A DNA stretch of 64,000 nt from Macrothele yani. Lineage: Eukaryota; Arthropoda; Arachnida; Araneae; Macrothelidae. Shown piece by piece: positions 11,677-24,011 of this stretch. The notes under the pieces were generated by a model. It was not told the DNA's origin. It saw nothing but the letters and a program-made list of their open reading frames with translations, and searched no databases. Position 1 is the stretch's first letter; the number at the start of each line of letters is the position of its first letter. The DNA is taken from the NCBI GenBank assembly GCA_039090855.1, contig CM077007.1, positions 15,239,515 to 15,303,514 on the forward strand, in the 5' to 3' direction. The translations under genes were made by a program, and so were the position numbers.

Positions 11677-12279
11677 GCAAATGAAAAATTGTAAGTTAAA
11701 ATTGAATCACAGTTTATGAAAGTTGTTTGAATCATATTGAGAATCCATTCAGTTACTTGACATTTTAATGAAGTAATCTTTCAACTAAGATTCTTTTATA
11801 AAACAAGTTGATCACGAAGGGTTTCTACTTGAATTTTGTTGTTCACTTTAAAGATTAACTTGCAAAATATTGCTATGCTCAAGAGAGAAAAGTCTGTGTT
11901 TAGTCTGTGAGAATAACATGTTTACTGAATTGACAACGATGGTTACAATTTTTGAGTGTACAAGAAGCCAATGTTTGTATGGATTTTCGTTCTTCACATT
12001 AGTTGTGAACTTTTTTTCTCTTCTTTTCTTCAGAACTTGAACATAAGTGTCACGATAAATGAATACAGAACTGATATCAAGAATAGAAACCCAGACACTA
12101 ACTTTTGATCTCTTTTAGTTTTCATAATACCTGAAAATTAAAAGATGTCAAAGACAACAAGTTTTGTTTCATTTGTCAACTTATTTATGCCTCACTATGG
12201 GGAGAGTTTAGAAATTTTCCTCCCTATAAAATATGTTACTCTAACTGTTCTTCCAGTTTAATCATCATCATCATCATTG

Positions 12280-13566
12280 TCAACCATTATCAATCCACTG
12301 CTGGACGAAGGTCTCCCCAAGTTTCCTCCACAACGGTCTGTCTTGTGCCAGTCTCCTCCATGTCACTCCCGCATATTTACGAATTTCATCCACCCATCTC
12401 CCATGTGGTCTTTTTCTGGGTCTTTTCCTGTCCCTTGGAATCCAATCTAAAATTTCGGCTGTCCATCTATGGTCTGTCCTTCTGGCAGTATGTCCAGCCC
12501 ATTGCCATTTCAGGGATTTAACTCTGATCATGATGTCTTCCACTCTCGTCATTTTTCGGATCCACGAGTTCCTCTTCTTATCTCTCCTGGTTATACCAAG
12601 CATGCACCTCTCCATGCTTCTTTGAGTTGTCTGCAGCTTTTGTATGTCTCTTTTAGTTAAGGTCCACGTCTCTGCACCATACGTAAGCACTGGAAGGATG
12701 CATTGATCAAACACTTTTCTTTTAAGACATAATGGCATATTGCTCTTGAAAATTATGCTGTTTCTTCCAAAAGCTCTCCAGGCAAGTTTTGTACGCCGAT
12801 TAATTTCTTCATCAATGTGACCCTCACTTGATATCTGCTGTCCAAGATAAACATACGTATCTGTTATCTCCAGTTTTTCTCCATCAATCGATAAATCTTC
12901 ATTTCTTGTAAAAGCATTGAACATCACTTTTGTCTTCTGAAAGTTCATTTTTAATCCCACTTCTTTACTCTTGTCAGCAAGTTCCTGGATCATACTCTGC
13001 AGCTCTGATGGGGTAGTTGCAAAAATGACTACGTCATCAGCAAAACGAAGGTGGGTTAGATAATCTCCATTAATCTTTATCCCTTTGTTTTCCCAGTTCA
13101 GTGATTGAAAGACATTTTCCAATGTGGCATTAAAGAGCTTCGGAGATATGGTGTCACCTTGTCTCACTCCTTTTCCAATTTTTATGTGTGTTGTATTTTC
13201 AAACAGCCGAATCTTTGCACTTGCATTTTCATAGATGTTATTAATAATATTAATGTATGCATCTTCAATACCGCAGGATTTCAGAGCCGTGGTAACTGCT
13301 GATGGTTTCACCGAATCAAAGGCTTTTTCATAATCGATAAAAGCCATGCACAATGGAAGTTCATATTCCCTCGCTCTTTCAATCAGTTCTCTCAGTACGT
13401 GGATATGATCTATTGTGCTGTAGCCACACCTGAATCCAGCTTGTTCTCTCGGTTGAGCCATGTCCAGTGTTACCTTCAAGCGGTGTGAAAGAACTTTAGT
13501 GAAGATTTTATAAACCACTGATAGGAGGCTGATAGGTCTGTAGTTCCTGAGATCCTCAGTGTCACC
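12280..13566 (-). CDS. RTE-like reverse transcriptase, C-terminal two-thirds
   Basis: Open frame carrying AFIDYEKAFDSV, GVRQGDTISPKLFNATLE, LRFADDVVIF, LGQQISSEGHIDEE and the C-terminal tail ending FVQQWIDNG and TGA. The catalytic FADD is intact. It joins the upstream frame at 13563-13570, where copy 2 lacks one base in a T-rich run (CCTTTTTATG against CCTTTCTTATG in copy 1). Apart from that shift the RT looks complete. Confidence 0.88.
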   Translation of the reverse strand, partial: GDTEDLRNYRPISLLSVVYKIFTKVLSHRLKVTLDMAQPREQAGFRCGYSTIDHIHVLRELIERAREYELPLCMAFIDYEKAFDSVKPSAVTTALKSCGIEDAYINIINNIYENASAKIRLFENTTHIKIGKGVRQGDTISPKLFNATLENVFQSLNWENKGIKINGDYLTHLRFADDVVIFATTPSELQSMIQELADKSKEVGLKMNFQKTKVMFNAFTRNEDLSIDGEKLEITDTYVYLGQQISSEGHIDEEINRRTKLAWRAFGRNSIIFKSNMPLCLKRKVFDQCILPVLTYGAETWTLTKRDIQKLQTTQRSMERCMLGITRRDKKRNSWIRKMTRVEDIMIRVKSLKWQWAGHTARRTDHRWTAEILDWIPRDRKRPRKRPHGRWVDEIRKYAGVTWRRLAQDRPLWRKLGETFVQQWIDNG

Positions 13567-15130
13567 TTTTTATGTAGCAGGATCATTGTAGCATTGTTCC
13601 AATCCTCAGGAATCTTCCCTTCATTAAGGCATCGAGTGAAAATTTGGGCGAGTACTGTTTCAATTTCTCCACTTGCTTCTTGTATGATGTCTATAGTAAT
13701 TCCATCTTCTCCTGGAGCTTTCCCTCGCTTCATGTTCTTGATTGCATGAGCAACTTCTGCTGGGAGGACTGAAAGAACTCTGGTACCTTTCATGATGTCT
13801 GGAGTACATGTATCATTCCTTTCATATAATTTGGAGTAGAAATCTTTCACTCTTGTCAAAATTTCACCTCTATTTCTTGTTATAGAACCATCTTCTTTTC
13901 TCAGAGCCATAATCTGTTTTCTTCCCTTACTGAGATGTCCCTTTGCTATCTTAAGGCTTTGGTTGTTTTCAATTGCTTTCCTCACTAGCTCACAGTTGAA
14001 TTTCCTTACGTCTTCAGTGATACTTTTTCGTGTTGTCTTGCATAGCTCTATATATTCCACTTTGGAAGTCACATCTACTTTAGTTGTCCTCATCTCTCTT
14101 CTTTTTTGCATCAACATTTTGGTTTTTCCTGATAATTTGTTCACATGCAACTTGTTCTTAGACCCAGCTAATTTTGTTGCTGTTTCCATTAGAGCTTTGG
14201 TTACTTTTCTGTTAACTTCCGAAATATCCACTTCTTCCGATGTTAGGCCTTCTAAAACAGAGAATCTGTTCTTCAGTTCCAACTTGAAAGTATTATGGTG
14301 TTTTTTAAGGTTGGTTATGTCAATACATTTTGTTTGTCTTATGAGCTTGCCACGTTCCAGTTTAGTGTTGAGGTGCATCTTACATCTCACCAATCTATGG
14401 TCACTACCTGTGTTGAACTTGTTCAGCACACTGCAGTCTTCGATGACGAATTTTTTGTTACACATAATAAAATCAATTTCACTTGTCGTCCCAATTGGAT
14501 GTCTCCATGTCCATTTCCTGTGTGGCTTTTTCTTGAAAAAGGAGTTCAAGATGAAAAATCCTTCTGCCTCTGCAAACTCAACGAGAGTATTTCCACGCTG
14601 GTTTCTGTTGCCGTGACCGAATTTACCTACTGAAGTTTCATTCTGTTGCCGTTGCCCTATTTTTGCATTGAAATCTCCCATAATTATCTTCAAGTGCTGC
14701 TTACCTTTATTATTTAGATGACGAATTTCCTCATAAAATTCTTCAATTTCTTCTTCAGGATGACTTGTGGTGGGTGCATAAGTTTGAATAATCTGAGCCT
14801 GGTATCTTCTCGATAGTTGGATAACGAGTCTTGCAGCTCTGTCAGAGGAACTTTCAACTTCTACCACTTTATCCTTCAGTTTCTTGTTTATTATAAATCC
14901 AACACCACTAGTTCTGCCAGTATCTGTCCCACGATAATAGAAGAGATGTCCACTTTTCAGTTCAATGAGATCTTCTCCTTTTCTCCTTACCTCACTTAGC
15001 CCGACGATGTCCCACTTGATCCTTTGTAGTTCCTCTTCCAATTCAAGAAGCCTTGAATCAGAAGATAGGGAGCGTCCGTTATAGGTAGCCAAGGTCAGCA
15101 TCAAATGGCAGCCTAGTCCGGTCCTCCGGG
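13567..15130 (-). CDS. RTE-like endonuclease and start of RT
   Basis: Open frame with all endonuclease motifs (TYNGRSL, GLSEVRRKGE, TYAPTTSHPEEE, MGDFNAKIG, IDFIM, GSDHRLV), the connecting region and the first RT motifs (GKAPGEDGIT, NNATMILLHKK), after which the frameshift at about 13567 ends it. The reading extends to 15188 in flanking DNA, so the first methionine inside the element (MLTLATYNGRS) is the better start. Confidence 0.85.
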
Positions 15131-15491
15131 TTGGTGAAGCCAAACCAATGCCTAATAAGCAAATGAAACTTTTAGTGCATTCAAGCAAATAATGCTTGAC
15201 TCCTCATATTACCCACGGAAAACATTGGAAAACATATGTACAAATTAGTGGCCAGACAATAGATCAAAATTAGGTTGGAAATGTGTAGCTCCTATTAATT
15301 GAAAACATAGGACATCATACAGTATTAGTAACCAGGCCATGCTAACAGCACATAAACATTAGGATTTTGTTGTAATAGAAATTATTTTCACTTGTTTGTG
15401 AGAGCACTCATGGAAACTGAAAAACAAAGATATAAATTATATCTCATGTGATTCTATCATATAGTTCACATACAATTACGTGACCACAAGA

Positions 15492-16528
15492 TTCTTCAGG
15501 AAGATGCTTTAACGTCTGTAAATTCTGTTTTACACGTTCTGTAAAGTGGATACAGTCTGTGGTGGTGCATTAACTTATTCACTTATAATATAAATCGGTT
15601 AGAAGTCCTAAAGATGTTACTTACGGAATTGCGTGTTCAGTCCAGCGTCAGTAGTTATTGAGTTTCTTTGTCCAAAGTTGAATCTTGCTTCAATATGGTC
15701 AGTTGTTAGGGTTAGTTCGAGAGCCATTTCGTTATAAGTTGTACCCTACTTCGGATATATCCAGATGTTAGGGTTAGTTCCGTTCTGGCTATGTCGACAT
15801 CATATTGAATGGGTAAAGGTTTCCAGATAATAATTAAAAATTCTTGAGTTAAGAGTTACTATTTACATACAACTTGAAGTTCCACGTCGTACTTGGCCTT
15901 TAGGGCTATCTCGTCAATGCTGCACTCTCTTGGAAATACTGAGGAAGTCTTCAAAGTTTGGTCAGGTTCGTAAAAAAATTTTTAGGTTCATAAAAAATTA
16001 AAAGCTTTAAAATTTCTTATGCTTTTTTTATGAACCTAAAATTTTTTTATGAACCTGACCAAACTTTGAAGACTTCCTCAGTATTTCCAAGAGAGTGCAG
16101 CATTGACGAGATAGCCCTAAAGGCCAAGTACGACGTGGAACTTCAAGTTGTATGTAAATAGTAACTCTTAACTCAAGAATTTTTAATTATTATCTGGAAA
16201 CCTTTACCCATTCAATATGATGTCGACATAGCCAGAACGGAACTAACCCTAACATCTGGATATATCCGAAGTAAGGTACAACTTATAACGAAATGGCTCT
16301 CGAACTAACCCTAACAACTGGCCATATTGAAGCAAGATTCAACTTTGGACAAAGAAACTCAATAACTACTGACGCTGGACTGAACACGCAATTCCGTAAG
16401 TAACATCTTTAGGACTTCTAACCGATTTATATTTTAATTGAATAAATTAATGCACCACCACAGACTGTATCCACTTTACAGAATGTGTAAAACAGAATTT
16501 ACAGACGTTAAAGCGTCTTCCTGAAGAA
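15492..16528. repeat. 1-kb foldback (near-perfect inverted repeat)
   Basis: Arms 15492-15997 and 16024-16528 (about 505 bp each) are inverted copies with few mismatches around a spacer of about 26 bp. No protein is encoded. The arms include GTTAGGGTTAG-type motifs twice. The outer ends stop at CTTCCTGAAGAA. The element class is unknown. It could be a foldback transposon or a head-to-head duplication of a non-coding element. It lies in the intron 0.3 kb before VWC exon B. Confidence 0.85.
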
Positions 16529-16795
16529 AGATATAAAGCTGTACATATCAAAAGAAGCTTAAGTTGATAAGGATGCTGAACTAACTGCAATTATAATCGC
16601 AGTAACAGACTCTTAGGTTTGTGGAAATTATCTGAACTAAACAATTTGCTCGAACACCAAAAGTGCAGCCCCCATTTATTTTCATGACAGATGTGCAATT
16701 AGATTTCTATAACAATTTTGTATATATTTGACATTTCAAAATGTTTTGAAAATGTTAGGCTGCTTAAAACTATTTTTTTCTACTTTCTCATTTAG

Positions 16796-17069
16796 AATGG
16801 CACTGTATCATGTAACACCCTTATATGTGATCCTTTGCCATGTGCAAACCCAACTCCTGTGGAAGGTCACTGTTGCCCTGTGTGTCTTCCCAACTCTGGC
16901 TGTAATTATTTGGACAATTTCTATGAGCCGTGGGAGAAGTTTGTTGACCCTGAGCACCCATGTACGGAATGCATGTGTGCCGATGGAGCCATCAACTGTC
17001 ACCAGGATCTTTGTCCTCAAGCTAACTGCCCAAACCCAGTTTATAGCCACTGCTGTGATAATTGTGATG
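16796..17069 (+). CDS. VWC gene exon B
   Basis: 274 bp, phase 0 to 1, acceptor tttag at 16791-16795 and donor gtaagt. It opens with NGTVSC, the expected continuation of the CxCQ at the end of exon A. It completes that domain with GHCCPVC, then encodes a full VWC domain (NFYEPWEKF, HPCTECMC, GAINC, SHCCDNC). Cysteine spacing matches the VWC family. Long overlapping reading frames in other frames here are shadows. The exon is preceded by a 1-kb foldback repeat and followed 254 bp later by a DD41D transposon. Confidence 0.9.
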
Positions 17070-17323
17070 GTAAGTATGTGAAAGAAAAAATCTATTAGAT
17101 GTTAATGCACATGCATTTGGTTGATTCTTTCACTTTTCTAATTTCTTTCTTTTTGTGCATTAAATGTTACAGATTTTTTGTTCGTGTAATTTTTCTTTTA
17201 TCTGCAAATCTGCAATGAACAGTTTTCTCTTTCCTTTTCTTTGTTTTTGAGTGATGTAGTTTAGAACCTACTGACGTTTTCAATGGTTAAAACATCATTT
17301 ACTAAATAAATGCCATATATATA

Positions 17324-18219
17324 CAGGGTGTTCAGAAATGATGTATACAATTTCAAAGTTGATTAGTACAAAAAGTATTTGCAGTACGAATGTTTTACAT
17401 TTTGTCCACGTTTAAGCAAGTTCTAAAGTTTTATCTTTTCTATGATAGGTGGCACTAGGTGCCTGGTAGTGCAGTGTGACACAACATAGCAAAAATGGCA
17501 CTGCCACAGGAAAAAGCTGCTTATGTGATGTGGTTTGTAACATTTCATGTGCCAGGTACAGTCAACAAGCATAATTGCCGAATTTGGGTTCAGAAAATCC
17601 CTGTGCTGTCCTGGAACACACAAGACACAGCCCCCAAAGTTAATGTTTGGTTTGGCATTATGCAGAACAGAGTGATTGGACCATTCATGTTTGCTGAACC
17701 AACCATAACCGGCAGCACATACCCGAACATGTTACAACTGTTCATCATTCGGCAACTGCAGGAGATTCCAGACATCATTTTCAAGCAAGATGGGGCTCCC
17801 CCTCATTGGTCATCAGACGTTCGTGCATGCTTGGATCAGCACTTCCCTGGTCGGTGGATTGGATGCAGAGGTCCAATGACATGGCCTCCCCACTCACCAG
17901 GCATAACCCCCTGTGATTTTTTTATGGGGGATCCCATAAAGACATTGTCTACTGGACAAAGGTTGCCTCCCTTGGTGACCTGAAGGTGCGCATTACCGCA
18001 GCCTTCCACCATGTCACCTCAGACATTCTACACGGTACTTGGTCTGAAATCGACTACCACCTCGATATCCTGAATGCTACGAATGGAGCACATGTGGGAA
18101 GTGTATTGGATGCAAAGCTATGAACTTTAGAACTTTCTTAATCTTGGACAAAACAAAACATTCTATACTTCTTGTACTATTCAACTTTGAAATTGTATAC
18201 ATCATATCCGAACACCCTG
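17324..18219 (+). mobile_element. DD41D (rosa-like) Tc1/mariner element, internally deleted
   Basis: 896 bp between TA dinucleotides (17322-17323 and 18220-18221). The imperfect inverted termini are long (about 55 bp), starting CAGGGTGTTC on the left and ending GAACACCCTG on the right. The frame 17495-17983 encodes the C-terminal half of a transposase: HNCRIWVQ, VNVWFGIM, FKQDGAPPHWSSDVRACL and RWIGCRGPMTWPPHSPG, with TPCDFF. There are 41 residues between the Asp of QDG and the Asp of CDF. The N-terminal DNA-binding region and the first catalytic Asp are deleted, so it cannot move itself. Confidence 0.85.
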
Positions 18220-18634
18220 TATATTTATAACCAATATTATTCAGAATATATGATGCAACTTTTTTTTGAGAGAGAGAGAGAAATTTAAGAAAAAATACTG
18301 CATTTTTAAGATTTTTATTAAGAAAAAAAAATTATATTTTATGCATAAAAGCAGCAACTTATGAATCATTGAATCCTTGTGACTTGCGAATTAGCAGTGT
18401 GTAAAACTGCTGATGAAAACAACATAGAGTAATGCCTCTCAGTCCATCAGCCAATGGCTGACATGCATTGCCGGATTTGTGTGTGACATCACACCTTCAT
18501 GCAGCCAATGACTTTTGTTATTAGGGTTCAGATGGTCATCTTTGCTGCATCTCTAATGTGTGAAAGTAAGACTGCCTCGGTTGAAGTTTATTGGCTTTTG
18601 TGGCATACAAGCAATTCCTGGGAATGGGAAATTG

Positions 18635-18668
<34 letters not shown>

Positions 18669-19698
18669 CTAAAGTTTGCTAAGAACTATTAAAAATAAAA
18701 TATATCATCAAAGAAGCAAGCCGGCTAACTTCTGCACATTATTGATGTGAACAGCAGGGAAGCAAGACTATCAGATGTGGTGGCATCTTCCATCGCAAAC
18801 TACAAAAGGTGCATTCCCCTAGTTAAAGTTCAGGCAAAATATGCACGTTTCACAAATGGATTATTCTAATACTTACTTCAAAGTTACTACTCCAGAGTAT
18901 TTATATTACTGTTAATGAATAAATTGTTGGCATTTTGTCTACAAAGTTCAGTGTAAATCTAAGAATTTGCAAGGGCAATAAGGCAATTGATACTAATGAA
19001 TTTTCACCCCCCCCCCCCCCCGGTTTGCTGGTGGACATCTTTAACATCTGTTGTGATGTTTCATTCTGAGATGCAGTTCTTTCCCTTTTTTTCTATCACT
19101 TTACTGTTTTAAAGAATTGTGATAGTCCTTCTATGTAATTTCAGATCACTATATGCGACATATGAGGTATGTGCTTAAACTGTATTTTACATCATTAACT
19201 CGTGAACTCATGCATATGCACACAGCACAAATGTATATGATTAGCATGCTAGCAGGCCCAACTCATATAAACACACACATGTAGTTAACAATGGATAAAG
19301 ATAAAATTATAGTATATGCAAGTATTCACAACACAATGGCATTGTAGAAAAAGTGCAGAAGAATATCAATTACTATACCTAAGATAAAGGGATAACGTTT
19401 TAAACTCATTTAGCAGTTTTTATAGCTGCATAGATGCATATACATTAATGGTGATAATAATGATCTTCGGTATGTAAGATGTAGGGGGATTTCGACACCA
19501 AATTTTTTTGGAAAAAAGTGCATCTTAAATTCTGAAAGATACGGTACATATATACTGTATAAATATATATACTGTATAATCTGAGCATCTAAGTATAAAC
19601 AAACATGTGCCCCTTGCTATATCTTTATTTAAGTATAAGTATAGCAGCTATAGTTTAAGTTTAGCAGCTATTTCTGTGTTATGGATATGATGTTTATA
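18220..19698. other. Intronic non-coding stretch
   Basis: No gene is recognised. It contains a T-run of about 30 at 18636-18665, a C-run at 19007-19021 and short AT-rich repeats near 19553-19580. It lies between two DD41D elements in the intron between exons B and C. Confidence 0.6.
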
Positions 19699-21029
19699 CA
19701 GGGTGTCCAAGAATTATTGGACACATTACAAAATTATATAAAACAAAACATTAAACAGATAGAAAGAAACTGACAGTACTAACTTACAATGTAACTACAC
19801 AAGTTAATAAATTTCGATGTGAGATCCCTTGGTTGCTCGTAGTACGTCCAAGTGATAATCAATTCCATGCCATGTATTGGCAAGCATCTGAGGAGTTATG
19901 GAATTAATAGCAGCTGTGATACGCTGCTTCAGTTCCTGCAAATCAGTACAAGGTGTCTGATAGACACGATCCACAACCCCACATGAAATAATTCAATGGA
20001 ATTAGATCTGGAGAGTGAGGAGGCCACGGCATAGGACCTCCACGTCCAATCCATCTGTTGGGGAAATGCTCCTTTAGGCACTTGCGTACCACGTTGACCA
20101 ATGCGGAGGCACCCGTCTTGTTGGAAAACAACATTGTCATATCTTTTGATATGGGGTATAGCGAAATTTTCTAGCATATCCAAGTAAATGTCCCCATTTA
20201 TGGTTTTTTCGCAGAAGAAGAAAGGGCCAATCATTTCTCTTTTTGATAGTGTGCACCACGCATTAACTTTTGGAGAATCATGTTCCAGATCAATAGCAGC
20301 CTGAGGCGGTTCACTGCCCCATATCCTACAGTTGTGACGATTCACAATACCTGATACATGAAATGTGGATTCATCACTAAAAATTACAGTACTGAGAAAG
20401 TTTTCGTCATTTCCCACTCGATTCAGCATATCCACAGCGAAATCGTATCGCAGAGTGTGATCATTTACATGCATCTTTTGCACTATTTGAATTTTATAAG
20501 CATGAAACTTTAATTTCTTGTGCAAGATATTGTGAACTGTCGATTATGGAATGCACAATTCTCTGCTTGCTTTACGAACTGATTTCCTAGGGCTTCGTTG
20601 GAAACTTTCGTTAACTTGGTCAACCATCTCACCGCTGACGCTAGGCCTACCGGCTCCTCCATGTTGTTCCACATTGCTAGTTTCTTTAAACTGTTTCATC
20701 CACCGCTTAATTGAATTCGTTGATGGAGGATTACAACCATACTCTAAACGGTACCGTCTTTTAACTTTAATGACAGACTTTAATTCTGCAAGCCATAACA
20801 CGCGCATCCCCTTCTGCTGTATGGATGAAATGACTACTGATTGCACATTTCTCATGCATTCCTCATCAGGCCACACCTAGTGCCATCTATCGGATTCTGG
20901 GAATAACAATTCTGCAAAACAAAAATATAGAAACCGTGTAAATAATACGTGACATAGAAAAACAGACAATGCTCATAGCTTTTTTTGTACATAATTTTGT
21001 AATGTGTCCAATAATTCTCAGACACCCTG
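19699..21029 (-). mobile_element. DD41D (rosa-like) element, family 2, copy 1
   Basis: 1331 bp between TA dinucleotides (19697-19698 and 21030-21031). Inverted termini start CAGGGTGTCCAAGAATTATT and end with a close complement. A second copy is at 44030-45945 in the opposite orientation. The encoded transposase is on the minus strand and is broken. Confidence 0.9.
19849..20876 (-). pseudogene. DD41D transposase, frameshifted
   Basis: The N-terminal helix-turn-helix part (20544-20876) contains RRYRLEYGCNPPSTNSIKRW and GGAGRPSVSGEMVDQV, and ends at a stop after ELCIP. The catalytic part (19929-20525) has FSDESTFHVSG (first Asp), HNCRIWGSEPP, VNAWCTLS and FQQDG (second Asp). It then shifts frame, and the other frame (about 19943-20140) carries RWIGRGGPMPWPPHSPDLIP, followed by LNYF, where the third catalytic Asp is replaced by Asn. 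With a stop, a frameshift and a lost catalytic residue it is dead. Confidence 0.85.
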
Positions 21030-22535
21030 TATATTGTGAGCAAAATCATCCCATCAAAATAAAGCTTTTTGATTGTTTAGGGAGTGCATTTTCATTTTTT
21101 TTTACCTAGGATATACTGAAGAATTTAAATTGCATTAAATTAGAATGTTTCTTATTGGGTTCCTTGAATTTACTAGTGGATTATATGGAAACCATCACAC
21201 CCAACCAAAGGATATGATATTAATTGCCATAATATGGAATTTAGATTTTTCACAAAGAGTCTTAGTTGTAGGAATATGCCCTGAGAAATTAAGTGTATAA
21301 TGCAGATGTCTGTAAGGTAGAAATAATAGTGATGTTAAGATGATATGAGCACAGTATAATTTTTTCTACCAGAAATTTAAGGGATTAATATCACAAATCT
21401 ATTAAATTGTTTGATACAATAACAATTTAAACTTCATCTGGAGCTGACTGAAAATGATTTCCTTTGAAATCCAGAATCAGCTTGAATTTCATGCTTAGTC
21501 ACATAATACACAGAAGAGGATGTTCACCATTTCTTTGATAACAAACCCTAAAAATATGAAAATGCCGAAAACATCAGGAATTGTAAAAAAAAATACTTTT
21601 TATCTCTCAGGTTTATTTTTTACTTTGTTTGCATAAGTAGATTAGCCTATCGAGTGTGTGCTGGGTAATTCAAATTGTCAAATACAAAGGTCCAGAAGAA
21701 ACTTTATGGTGATTTTTTGAGGGCCAAAGGTGAAAACACAAAGAAATTAAACCAGGAATTTATGTGTGGGTTGCTAAGAGCGCCACTTACTTGTGCACCA
21801 TTCTTACATTTTCTGTCTTTTAGAAGCTTTTTAGCAATTAAAATCACATCTGAGGTAAAACAGAACTACTAAGAGGAGAAAAGACAAAAAGTGGAAAGCA
21901 CAGAGAAGAGGAGTTCTTTTGGATCCCCTGTAAAGAGAAATCTTCCATTTGCAAGCTGAGAGCTCAAAAAAAAAAAAAAAAAAAAAAAAGCAGTTGAACT
22001 TACTGTGAGGTTAAGAGGAATGGCAGCATGCAAACCACTAGAGACAGAAGATGAATTCTCTCTAACACATTGATCTTGTTAGATGGCTGGTGTGATTAAA
22101 AGAAAGTAGATAACCTTGCATTTTTACAAGGAAATTGAGAAACCAGCATGTTACCCTAGATTTCGAATGGAAAAGTCTCATACCTTGCTGAGACATCAAA
22201 GTTCAGAAGCAGGCTTTCTGGACATCACACTCTTCAAATGTCACATTCCCCAAGTGGCAGTGATTGGATGAAATCCTTAGTTATCTGTTATTCATGAATT
22301 TTGACAAACTTCCATGCATAGATGAGATCATAAGTTGGAGAGAGTACATGCTTGATTTAAAGCATCTTGGTTTTATGAAATTCAAGGGATTTCTGTATCT
22401 TGTTTTAGTGGAAATACTCTAATTTCACTTTTGTTATAAGGAAAAGATAAGTCCATACTTTTGCCATATATTCATGCAGCATTGCAAATGTCAAATGTCA
22501 TCTAGCTGCTTAATTATTCACGTGCTATTTGGACA
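21030..22535. other. Intronic non-coding stretch
   Basis: No gene is recognised. A poly-A run lies at 21966-21989. Short frames (for example near 21675) have no family features. Confidence 0.55.
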
Positions 22536-23667
22536 ATCTATATTTTGAGGTTACTCACAGTTTATTCCCTGAATCTTTTAGGAGGTTTCCGTCTCTACAC
22601 ATTTCCAACACATATTTTTCTTATTTACATCGCGGTTCAAGGCCGCACAAAAAAAAAAAAAAAAAAAAAAAAAGAAAAAGAAAAGAAAATTATCATTTTC
22701 AACTCACGCAAACTTTATTCCCTTCCCTTCTTTTCCCTATGAGAGACTTTTCCATTCGAAATCTGACCTTGTGTAAACACTTATTAAGAATTGTTTTATG
22801 GAAAGGCATTTGAGATTGGCAGAGAGGTGTTGATTGAAAAAATAGACACAGGTTATGTAACGTTAATAATGATCCTAATAGCTTAAACACATATTGGAAG
22901 GATTTGATCAGAAAGGAAAGCCGCAGAGAAGAACAGAGGGGAAAAGGCAAGAAAAAAAAAAGAAGGAAGAAAATGATGTAATATAAAAAAAGGAAAAAAA
23001 AATATGTTAGATGATTAGTTTCAAGAATCAAATAAATCAAACAGATATAAGTACAAATGGAAAAGAAGGCTATTGGGTCATCTGATAGATGGCGCCACTG
23101 CACCTGAACGATGGAGAACGGGAATGAGACGATGCTGCGTGAGCACTGGAACATTCGCTATGTTTCGTGGGGGTGACTGGTGGTACATCTGTTGCGTCCG
23201 CTCCTTGAGAATGGCCTGCACAGAGGCTGAAAGTGCTTGGATGTTATGCTTGTTTCCGAGGGGAGAGAGGTCCGTGATTGTTGAGTATAATGGTTGTGTC
23301 AGGAATTTAGGTTTATTTTAATTGGGCACTGATGTGCAATTGTAAATAATTTTGGGTTACAGCTTTTTAACTTTGACGTTTTAGGAAATGTGTAATATAG
23401 GTTTTTGTTGATTAAAGTTTTAATTAGATTAAAGTGTTTTAGGAAGTTCAATTGTGTATATTTGTGGTGGATTATTTTGAATCTGAATTTGGTCATAGGG
23501 AAAAAAAGGGAAAAGAATGAAGTTTGCGTGAGTTAAAAATGTTAATTTTTTTTTTCTTGCGGCCTTGAATCACGATGTAAATAAGAAAAATACGTGTTGG
23601 AAATGTGTAGAGACGAAAACCTCCTAAAGATTCAGGGAATAAAGGTGAGTAACCTCAAAATATAGAT
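22536..23667. repeat. Inverted-repeat structure with about 750-bp interior
   Basis: The left arm (22536-22743) and right arm (23494-23667) are inverted copies, including CTATATTTTGAGGTTACTCA and its complement and a shared segment that reads GGCCGCA or GGCCTTGAATC near the inner side. Poly-A/poly-T tracts sit at the same relative place in both. The phrase GACCTTGTGTAAACACTT occurs in direct orientation both inside the left end (about 22766) and just outside the right end (about 23710). The interior shows no recognisable protein. It may be a composite transposon or an inverted repeat-element pair. Confidence 0.6.
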
Positions 23668-24011
23668 CATACTTTTACTTTCACCACAGTTATTTACCCA
23701 TTTTCCATTGACCTTGTGTAAACACTTTTTAGGTCACTTTATGAGATATTCTTTGAATAACCTTATGTATTCTCTTAGGTGTTTTTTACATAAACCAAAT
23801 TTTGTTTAAACTGTCTTAGAAAAATTTAAAGGAGTATTCACATCTGCTACTCTCATTGCTGATATGAGACACACATGTAGATAGACAGATGAAACTTGTC
23901 AATTAAAGTGAAGTGAGTAATTTATGGTTACTTCTTTGATAATTTATTTTGTGTTATAATTATTTCCTGTTGTAAATTTCCAAATTATTTTTTCTTTTTT
24001 TCTCATTTCAG

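Larger units (their letters stand above)
12263..15130 (-). mobile_element. RTE-like LINE, copy 2
   Basis: Minus-strand copy of the same family as 1-3170. The 3' end is marked by (ATC)n at 12263-12280 on the + strand, and the 5' end is truncated at 15130, where similarity to copy 1 stops after TCCTCCGGG. Almost the whole coding region is present. No clear target duplication was found. Confidence 0.9.

Noticed and set aside
15700..16320. Telomere-like GTTAGGGTTAG motifs
   Set aside because: Only short isolated occurrences mirrored in the foldback arms. There is no tandem array.
16515..16555. Hammerhead motif CTGAAGA at the edge of the 1-kb foldback
   Set aside because: The core-like word is present, but the second element is AAAA without G, stem I and III are not convincing, and the other arm diverges right after the word.
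22699..23154. 151-codon minus-strand frame rich in Phe, Leu and Ser
   Set aside because: Low-complexity translation of A-rich sequence inside an inverted-repeat structure. No conserved motif.
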